From positions 2,976,001-3,040,000 of the forward strand of contig CM035308.1 of NCBI GenBank assembly GCA_002900995.3: a stretch of DNA of 64,000 nt, written 5' to 3'. The translations under genes and the position numbers were made by a program. The DNA is from Ganoderma boninense (taxonomy: Eukaryota; Basidiomycota; Agaricomycetes; Polyporales; Polyporaceae). Below are positions 55,781 to 64,000 of the stretch, piece after piece; position 1 is the stretch's first letter; the number at the start of each line of letters is the position of its first letter. Below the pieces are notes generated by a model. The model was not told the DNA's origin. It ran no database searches and saw only the letters and a list, made by a program, of their open reading frames with translations.

Positions 55781-58700
55781 AGCTTGTCCAAAAGCCGGTC
55801 GCCAACATCAACAACTACTCGCACTTCTATGTCAAAGTCTGCCCGATGTTAGGAAGTCTCCTAATGAAGAGCCGTCTCACGCATCTAGAGGCGAACCAAT
55901 TCATCGCGGAGGTTCCAGACCCGAACCTCGCGAACCTCATCGCGAACCGGCTTACCTTTGCCTTCTCGAACCGCACGGCTGACACCCCCTACACCATCGA
56001 ACAGTTCCATGAGGAGACAATTTATGTCTTGCAGCACCGAAACAACGATGCGGAGGCGATTTTTCGTCCCTCTAGTCAGGGAGCTCGCACGATGAGTCCC
56101 GCAGCTTCCATGTTCGCCCCTCTGGCGGGGCTGACTCAACAACAGGCGCCCCAGTTCAAGCGTGAAGACGTATCGTCGCTCGCCGACCTTCTCGCGACTG
56201 AAGTCACGGGCCGACTCAACGCTTCGCGTGATTGCCCACCGTATATGGGAGGAGGCGGATATGGAGGAGGTCCCGCTTATGGAGGAGGAAGAGAGTACGG
56301 AGGAGGACAGGACTTTGCATGTCGTGGGCCGATGCGTTGCTTCTACTGCGGTAAGCCGAACTGTGACACGAAGATCTGTCCCGAGGTTATGGAGGATATA
56401 TGCACCCACAAGATTAGGTGAGATGGAGGGCAGATCATCTTGTATGATAGCCGGAGACTCGCGATCAGCACCAACAGGATGACGCTCCGTGAACAAGTCA
56501 ATGCCTACTGCGACTGACACCCCGAGACAGCCCCACGCCCTGTTGATCAGTTGCTTCTAGAAGTCGTGCCTAACTGGTCAGGCACGGAAGCCGACCTGGT
56601 TGACAGCATGTCGTCGACCATTATAACATTACTGCCGGGAACCGAATCAATCGCATGCGCAACTACCAGTTCAATGGCATTGAAATCTCTCAGCGTCGCA
56701 TCCGTCGCCCCGATGCAGTACCTGGTCGCGCGCCCGAGCCATTGGGTGAAAAGGCGTTGCCTCCTTCCACGCAACAGCAGCCCGCGAAACCTATCGTGCA
56801 CGCTCCCAATCCTGGTCCCGTACATCCGTATGCCAACGCTCGCCCAGTTAACGACGCCCCCATCGCGAATCGCCCTCTTGTGCCTTATTGTGTGGTCGCA
56901 CTAGCCCCCAACGCAAATGACCCGATTGCTGCTGCTCGTGCACCGCTCGCTGTCGCCGCTGCAGAAGAACACGTCTTTACGTCGGCCATGGGTTCGCTGC
57001 CGTGTATTGAACTTACCCTAGAAGATCTTCTTACCGTCGCCCCGGGCGTGCAACGACGTATGCACGTAAGGCTGAACATAGGTTGACCTGTAGGTGATTG
57101 GGATCTGAACCTGTAGGTTTGGTTACTTTCAGAGGTCTGATTGGGATCTGTATGAATCAAATCAACTTTTGACCTACAACCTACAGGTTGTAAACCTGTA
57201 AATCACAGGTCAAATCATTGATTTGATTTAAATGCCAAATATAGTAGTGTTAGAGCTTCTATTGAAGGTTTTAGGTTGGTATTGAGTGTTATTAGCATTA
57301 TTTATACCTAACATATGCTTATAGATACAGAATTAAGCCATATAAAGGCATATTACCTACCCAAACCCTCAATATATACCATTTTTAGCTATTGAAGTGT
57401 GAATCAACCTGTAGGTGACCTAGATTTAAACCTACAAATCCAAATCACTTTTTCCAAGATGGCTGATTCTGATTCATATCTGATTCATAGCACAGGTACC
57501 TACAACCTACAGGTCACAACCTACAGGTTTATATACAGGTTCAGGCCAGGTCAACCTGTATAAATCATTAACCTACGTTCAGCCTTATATGCACGATGCA
57601 ACAGCGGGTCGCTGGATCGTTAGACCTCCAGAACAGCATCTGGCTGAGCAACAGGCACCTCCTAAGCCTGCGCCTGTCGCGACCGTGTTAGCCGCGACGG
57701 CTACGGTCGAAGGCACTCAGGAAAACACGACAGAAGTGCAACGCGTGCCAGGCATATTAAACGTTCAGCCCCCACCCCATGAGACGTACGGGCCGCCTGT
57801 TAGACAAGCCTATGTCGAGACTGTTCCGGACGAAGAAGACGATCGCGCGACGCGCGACACGATAGAAGCGTTGCAGGTAGCAGACGCCACCGCAGCATCG
57901 CTTGGAGAAACGGAGTGTTTATTGGCGGATGCTGAGGCAGCTCAAGACCAGTTCTTACTTGCGACCGAGACCGACGAGCTCCCAATCGCAGGAATGGATA
58001 GTCATCGCATTCGTTCGTTGTGGCATGCAATGAACGACACACACATCGCCGAATGTATCCTCGATGGCGGCTCACAAATCGTGGCTATAAGCGAAGAATG
58101 TTGTCACCACCTCAAGATAGCCGTCGACCCTTTAGTGAGCATGAACATTCACTCGGTGAATGGTTCACTCGATGGCGCAATCGGACTGGCTCGCGACATT
58201 CTGGTGCAGCTTACGCCCAAGATAGTGGGCTACCTCCAGCTGTTCGTGATCCGAAACACCTCTTACGACATTCTACTCGGGCGACCTTTCGAAGTGCTTT
58301 TCAAAGCGATGACCAAGAACCTAGGGCCGAACATGCAGTTTATAACCCTCACCTGTCCTAACACGGGCACTGTCGTGCGACTACCAACATATGGCCGAGG
58401 TGAACATTTTGCACCAACACTCGCACAAATCAAGAGTTTTCAGGTCTAGAGGATCTGCTTGAGGACGGGGATGCGACCGTGTTTGTTATCGAATACGATG
58501 CGCACGCGGACTCGGCGTTGGCTGTGGCCTACTCCAAGCTCCCCACCTTAGACAGCTCATCGCTTGCCGAAGCATATTTATTATCATGCGACGGGTTCTC
58601 CCTAGATCGACCGACTCAAGAAAAGTTTATAAAATCACATTCGCTCGACGTCTTCATTTCGACTATCGATTTGCCAACTTCTTCCTCATCACCTTCCTCA

Positions 58701-60622
58701 ACTTATACGAAACCCAAAAAACATTTTGCTTCTGTTTCGCCTTCGCCTCCGTCCGCATCCGCCGATATCATCAACCGCCCCGAGCTAGTCGACCAATACC
58801 TCACGACAAAGAAAAAGTATAAGCCCGTAGCTCTCAGGACGCGACCGCTCCTAGCAGACCTCCCCGAGAAGTTTCGTATTGAGCGAAAGATAATAGGCGA
58901 TCTGCTCGCAAATATGCCCCCACTGAACCCTTCGCCTCTGTCGCATTTCATTCCTGGTATATGTTACACCACCGAGTGACAAGCAGAGCTTCGCGCACGA
59001 CACAAACATTTCTTATGGCCCGCCGAGCTCAACCTCATGGATGATATGATCAAGAATCAAGAGAACAGGTTCGCCTGGACCAACAACGAGTGAGGGAGCT
59101 TTCATCGTGACTTCTTCCCACTTGTAGAAATTCCAACGGTTCCCCATAAGCCTTGGGTATTGTGCAACATCCCCATTCCGCCGGGTCTCTATGACGAGAT
59201 CTGTGATCAAATTCGCAAGAAGATCGCGAATGGCGTATATGAGCCGTCAAATTCGTGTTATCGCTCTCGCTGGTTCGCGGTGGCGAAGAAGGACGGACGT
59301 GTTCACCTAGTACACAGTCTTGAACCGCTCAATGCGGTCACCATACAGCATTCAGGCGTACCACCAATCCCGGAATACATCGTCGAACAATTCGCCACAC
59401 GACCGTGCGTCAGCTCTTTCAACCTCTTTGTCGGATACGATGAGCGCGAAATCGCCGAATTGTCGCGTGACCTTACTATGTTTCAAACCCCTTTCTGTGC
59501 GCATCGCCTGACCACACTTCCAATGGGTTGGATGAATTCAGTCCCTATCTTCCACGACGATGTTACCTTCATATTGTGTGATGAGATCCCAGCAAACACG
59601 GCAGTATACGTCAACGACGTAATGACAAAAGGACCGACCTCCGACTATCGGCTCCCCGACAGGTCGTTCGAGACTATACCTGAAAATCCTGGTATTCGCA
59701 GATTTGTATGGGAACATTTGTCGGTCGACAATCGCGTCATTCGCCGCATTGCGCACACCGGCGGAACCTTCTCAGGACCGAAAGCTTGGCCATGTATCGA
59801 CAAGTGCATTCTTGTTGGAAGTCGATGCACACCTCTTGGTCGACTGCCTGAACGCGAGCGCGTGGATGCTATTCGGAATTGGAAGTCACTGAATACCTTG
59901 TCTGACGTTTGCGCTTTTCTTGGCACTGTCGGCGTCGCGCGAATCTTCATCCGCGATTTCGCGAAATGGGAGAACGCGCTCACTATGCTCACGTGAAAAG
60001 ATGTTCCCTTCGAATTTGGGCTGAATCAGCTCGCCGCCTTCGAAGACCTTAAAACTGCCCTTCTTGATTGTCCCGCATTACCGCCCCTTCGATACAAGTC
60101 CGACGCACTCATTATGCTCGGAGTCGACACTTCTTACATTGCCGTCGGCTACTTGTTGTGCCAACAAGATGACGAAAATGCGAAAATTTGATACTACAAT
60201 TGCTTTGGGAGTATCACCCTGAACACGCACAAAAGCTGCTTCTCCCAGCCGAAGCTCGAATTGTATGGCTTGTTTCGTGCCCTTTCGGCCCTCAAGCTTC
60301 GCCTACTAGGAGTGCGTAATCTCATCGTCGAGACCAACGCCGGTTACATCAAGGGCATGCTCGCGAACCCCGATCTTCAACTGTCCGCTTCCATAAATCA
60401 CTGGATAATGGGAATCCTTACCTTCCATTTCGAACTCGTTCACGTACTCGGCAAGAAGCATGCGCCCGATGGACTATTGCGTCACCCGCCCCAACCGGAC
60501 GACAAGCCGGAGCCGCCGACTGATAAGTTCGACGATTGGTTGGAGAACTCGTATTCCTTCGTCCACATAATCAATCTGACCCCGCAATTACCGTCGGCTT
60601 CGTTACCTCACGCGAGCGAAAT
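55781..60622 (+). pseudogene. element P, N-terminal part: gag, protease, RT, RNase H
   Basis: Degenerate Ty3-type polyprotein. Gag part (to 56421): NPLANLIANRLTF-like helix region, a Gly/Tyr-rich repeat (YGGGPAYGGGREYGGG) and a Cys knuckle (CFYCGKPNCDTKIC); its N-terminus is missing at the X boundary. Several frame changes lie between 56421 and 57588. Protease (57596-58449): ECILDGGSQIVAIS, with DGG in place of DSG, and YDILLGRPFEVLF. RT (about 59100-59993): IPPGLYDEICDQIRKKI, VHSLEPLNAVTIQHSGVPP, FVGYDERE, LPMGWMNSVPIFHDD, and YVNDV where YVDDV is expected. RNase H (60000-60500): MLGVDTSYIAVGYLLCQ and FSQPKLELYGLFRALSAL. TGA stops are at 58977-58979, near 59092, 59994-59996 and near 60189. 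It ends in HASE plus AGCGAAAT at copy Y. Confidence 0.85.
57067..57587. mobile_element. hAT-type MITE (M2), 521 bp, interrupting element P
   Basis: Termini TAAGGCTGAACATAGGTT (left) and, read inward, TAAGGCTGAACGTAGGTT (right). The target duplication TATGCACG is at 57059-57066 and 57588-57595. Removing the element and one duplication restores the reading frame exactly: VQRRMH joins DATAGRWIVRPPEQ. The body is AT-rich and holds at least six copies of ACCTGTAGGT or its complement (57086, 57109, 57179, 57407, 57505, 57519). No coding capacity. Confidence 0.95.
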
Positions 60623-60972
60623 TAAGGCTGAACACGGGTCCGGGTCACAATGCGGGTACACCCGACCCGACCCGCAAAATTACCTACAGGTCCGGGTCGT
60701 GCGGGTGCGGGTTACCCGCGTGGCGGGTAGAACGCGGGTGCGGGTCGACATTTTGCAGAAAACATGTTACCTGCGGGTACCCGCAGGTACCCGTTGCACA
60801 TTGGGATTATTAGAAGTCAAAGCTGATGTTTCAATTGAAGAGATAGTACACATCAATACACTGATTCTTGCATTGCATATGGGCACTCAGGTGACCCCAA
60901 GCCTCAAAACATTGTTGAAGTACGCTACAATCGCGAAGCCCGTTCTAACGCCCGACAGTTAAGCTGACTAAT

Positions 60973-61974
60973 CTAGTTTCCGCCGTCTTCTTCATCGGAA
61001 GAGTCTGCTACATATCGTAAGCTTGGCATACTATCGTCAGAGCCGTAACCAGAGTCGGAATGGGAACCCGGGCCATGGGGAACCGGAAGTATCATGTACG
61101 CACGCTCAACGGAAAGTGATCCCGGGGGAATCCTCAACAGGCTGCGGCTGTCATCGAGATATGCGGCTTTCGGAGCGCGCGTGCCGTACGTCGGTCGGGC
61201 CGGAACGAGGAAGGAGCAGATCTCGAGGAGAGCGCCAGTGGGAGAAACTGAAAAGATGGCCTGATTAGCAGATCAATGATGTCTAGGTGCGAGCTGATTG
61301 TACTTACAATCAGAAGGAGCATTAGCAAGGGTTTCTAGAATGTCAGGATCACGCGCATCGGTGAACGGTGTCACGGGCGGGATTTCAATGCCCGGGTCAT
61401 CAAAGACATCCTGGATGCAAGATTGGTGTTAGTTAGAGCTAGGGTAGAATGATGGGGCTAAAAGGGGTGATGACTTACTGCCAGAAGGTGGCCGAGAAGC
61501 CACTCGACTGCTGTTTCGAGAACCTGCCCCGCCGGCTCGGGTTGGCGGAGGGCGAGGGTTTCAGCGACGAGCTTGCTGACGAACTCGTAGTAGAGCTCCT
61601 CAGTTACGTCTTCACGGCCTAAATAGAACGCTCGGTAGCCGAGAGCGAAGTGCATGACGAGTTCGCGCTCCTCCTCGGTGATCCCGGTGCCGGAGATCAT
61701 AGAACCTTGGATGCACTCGACCCAGCGCTGAAAAAACTCGGCTCTGCTATTGTCGAGGTTGAACTCGCCGGTAGATACAGTGAACTGGTAAAAGGGAAGA
61801 GTTAAAGAATGGTACGCGACGAATGAAAGATGATTTCAATTTTCAACTTACAGATACAGTTATGCCTTGGCCGTCTACAACGATGGTGACTTGGTCGATA
61901 GGTCCGAAAAGGCGGTTTTCCCAGGGCTCAGGGAAGACGTAGATGGTGACGGGTGAATTGACGTTCAGAGCCAT
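60973..61974 (-). CDS. hAT accessory protein, copy Y (intact)
   Basis: ATG at 61974-61972, four exons, TAG at 60975-60973; about 260 residues. N-terminus MALNVNSPVTIYVFPEPWEN, then DQVTIVVDGQGITVS. The helical centre has EFFQRWVECIQGSMISG, GITEEERELVMHFALGYRAF, VSKLVAETLALRQPEPAGQV and VEWLLGHLLA. Next come DVFDDPGIEIPPVTPFTDAR, SPTGALLEICSFLVPARPTY and an acidic Ser-rich end (GSDDSMPSLRYVADSSDEED). No signal peptide, membrane segment or known catalytic motif. The homologue in hAT-2 keeps the GYRAF helix block and the PSL..V.DSSD tail. Divergent pairing with the transposase and conservation across two hAT families suggest a role in transposition, regulation or host interaction. That is inference; the protein is unknown to me. 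Confidence 0.8.
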
Positions 61975-63193
61975 GTGGAGAAAGAGATATGCGGTGATGC
62001 GCGTGAGGGATGGAGGCCAGGAAGTCGGAGGGAGGGGATGGGTTGTTTGAGAGCGGTCGAAGGTGGACTTATATATTGAGCAGAACATGGTGCGGTGCGA
62101 GGGAGTTTGGGCATGGCGAGGGCTTCATGAGTGGTTGGATGAGGGCGGGGGGGGCGGGGTGTGATTACGACATGGAATGGTGGGGTGCCTCGAACGGGAA
62201 GGAGAGGAAACAACAATAAACTTACCTCGTGGCCCGGATGCGTGATCTCATTGTCAGCCTGACCACATGCTCCAGACGATTTTTGTAGGATATGATTGGC
62301 GGCGGGGCAAGTCTTGCTAATGATTGATGTCTGGGACGTGTGGACGCGGTAGCTGCGGGGTGTGCGAGGACAGTCGATGAGTGAGGCGCCGGGCGAGATA
62401 ACGATCTGCGCGATTAGGATGCCCAAAGCTGTGCAGGACGGTGGGTCGACGGAATGCGAGGGTGTGCTGCTTTGGAATCAGGTTGTGTTGAGGATGCGGT
62501 GGCAGGGATTGCAAAGGAGAGTGGTGAGGGTAAGGTGTATCGTTAGCACAGGGCATGTGAGTTGGGGGACGGTGAATGGAAGTCTGTGCTTCCCCGTGGG
62601 ATGTGGAACCACATTGGCGCTGAAGCACTCTGCTGGGTATATGGTCGCCGCCTCGCCTGTGTCTCCCCTCCCCTGCCCCCCCCTCCTCCCTGGTGTGCTG
62701 GCAACTTGCACCCACTCATATCTCCGAGAGGCCGCTTTGGCTCTGAGAAAGCATTGCCGCCTTTCGAGCACGCTTCTTCCAACCTTGTCACGATTTCTGT
62801 CAACCCTTCCAGTCCATGTGATGCCTCGTGATCGCTTGAAGGTGCGTCGAGCCAGCAATGGCTCTTATCTCTGTGCAAATCGTGATTAACTCAGTCTATT
62901 TCCTCAGTCAGCTTCAAGAGCTCAAGATCATGTGCAGTGGCTGCTCAAGACAGGCTGACGAAGTTCCGCCCTAGACTCAGGACCGAGCGGTTTCCGAGCA
63001 ACCAGTGAGTACAGACAGTTCGTCGAGATGCGCGTACTCACTGATTTTATTTGCCAAAGAATCTTTGCTCCACTAGGGAGAGAGGGGTGTGGCGCTGTAT
63101 ATAAATTCGCGGTCTCAAGCCCGAGGTGAGTAAACTGACGTGCTGCGTCGCTTTCGTGCTCGCTCGCTCATCTCATCGTCTCCTCATCCTTCC
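61975..63193. promoter_or_regulatory. divergent promoter region of hAT copy Y
   Basis: Counterpart of 53215-54431. A TATATAAA box at 63098-63105 serves the transposase; a TATATAAG on the minus strand near 62076-62069 serves the accessory gene. C/G-rich homopolymers near 62680 differ in length from X. Confidence 0.6.
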
Positions 63194-64000
63194 ATGGCGC
63201 CTCGCAAGCAAGCGAACGACACGTCTGGCAAACGTCGGCGCCGCATGAGCGACGAGGCCGGTCAAGAGACCATCTCGGACAACGCGAGTTCCAATGCCCC
63301 TGAGCGGGGGTCGACAGCTTCCCGGGCCCGTGCCTCTCGCGGTAACGCCACCAAGAAGCATCCGAAGGCGTCGGCGGACGACGCGCAATCCTCGAAAGAC
63401 CGAGAGGACACGCAGCCATCGAGCGGTGAGGACGATGGGGACAGACCGGCTCAGGATCCCGCCTCGGACGCTGTCAGTTGTGCGTCCGAGACGTCGTTCG
63501 CGGCGCGCCGGGTTGCGCGTCTGGAAGAGAAGTACAGGGATTTAAATTCTCAGGCTTCGCTGGGTGCGCACCATCCCCTTCCTGCCTCGTCTGCATGGTC
63601 TTGGGTACTAATTCACAACCGCGCACACCTGCAGATGCTCGCGCCGTGAAGTGGAGCTCGCACGTTTACAAGCACTTCCGTGCGCCAATCATCACGACGA
63701 AGAAGGACGGGACTCTTACATCTCGCTTCGTGTGCATTAAGTAGGTCGCCCACTTGTTCTAGCGGGTAGTCTTGACTAAAACTTACTGATGCTTGTTTGT
63801 CATCAGGAACCCTTCGAAGCACGTTGATCGCGCGCTCGGAGACGAGTCTACAGGCAACCTGAACAGGCACATCCACGCCTGCAGTCCTGAGAAGCCGGAA
63901 GACGCGCAGGAGATCACCGAGTACGCCCAGGGGGTGAATTACAGCTACGCGCGCGTCCGATTCCTTCTCGCAATGTGGATCGCACGCCGCCACCGTCCGT
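63194..64000 (+). CDS. hAT transposase of copy Y, N-terminal part
   Basis: ATG at 63194; exons 63194-63563, 63635-63740 and 63807 to the window end, with introns of 71 and 66 bp (GTGCGC..TGCAG, GTAGGT..ATCAG). It encodes the basic Ser-rich N-terminus, the BED zinc finger split across exons (RFVCIK joins NPSKHVD, GNLNRHIHAC) and the start of the catalytic region (YSYARVRFLLAMWIARRH). Same protein as in copy X; the remainder lies beyond the window. Confidence 0.9.

Larger units (their letters stand above)
60623..64000. mobile_element. hAT copy Y (partial; runs off the window)
   Basis: Inverted, near-identical copy of the right 3.38 kb of X. It starts TAAGGCTGAACACGGGTC after the flank AGCGAAAT (60615-60622). 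It contains the accessory gene (minus) and the first exons of the transposase (plus), cut by the end of the window. Single-base homopolymer differences separate it from X. Confidence 0.9.

Overview
The window looks like nuclear DNA of a basidiomycete fungus, most likely an Agaricomycete. This is inferred from GC-rich coding sequence, many short GT..AG introns (about 50-85 bp), F-box and other protein families typical of that class, and chromodomain Ty3 and hAT transposons. No database search was possible; every family call is by eye.

Left part (1-20.8 kb), host-gene region. In order: a Ser/Thr protein kinase gene (minus, 109-2542), a nine-exon aldo/keto reductase with an unusual N-terminal membrane anchor (minus, 3054-4775), an F-box/LRR-type gene (plus, 5459-7073) with a 13-bp frameshifting insertion, a decayed tandem copy of it (7181-8058), a conserved fungal gene often labelled geranylgeranyl pyrophosphate synthetase-like (8385-9857), a 6.5-kb stretch without a convincing gene, the 20S proteasome beta-6 subunit gene (16378-17781, six exons), and 3 kb more without a gene.

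Right part (20.8-64 kb), a nest of transposons. It opens with a higher-order satellite (23-bp units punctuated by a hairpin). Ty3 element G2 (plus, old, heavily mutated) was entered by G1 (minus, young, lacking most of gag; TSD CCAGT). A large hAT transposon, hAT-2 (32524-45615), was entered by Ty3 element G3 (minus, young; TSD CTTTA). A zinc-cluster gene remnant follows, with a 497-bp TRIM retroelement inside one of its introns (TSD GCACT). A degenerate Ty3-type polyprotein (element P) is cut in two: its integrase lies at 48089-49567 on the minus strand, its gag-protease-RT-RNase H part at 55781-60622 on the plus strand. A complete hAT transposon (copy X, 49568-55780) separates the pieces, and an inverted, near-identical copy (Y, 60623 to the window end) flanks the other side. 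The flanking 8-bp target sites show that the locus was inverted by recombination between X and Y.

Most interesting points: (1) the hAT elements carry two divergent genes, a BED/hAT transposase and a conserved accessory protein of unknown function, and this pairing is kept in two strongly diverged elements; (2) short non-autonomous relatives share the TAAGGCTGAAC terminal repeat but differ in subterminal repeat arrays; (3) the Ty3 elements and the TRIM show 11-12-nt complementarity between the inferred RNA 5' end and the primer site, the signature of Tf1-like self-priming; (4) a canonical -1 frameshift heptamer lies directly before the gag stop in all three Ty3 copies. Many frameshifts sit in homopolymers, so part of the apparent decay could be consensus error.
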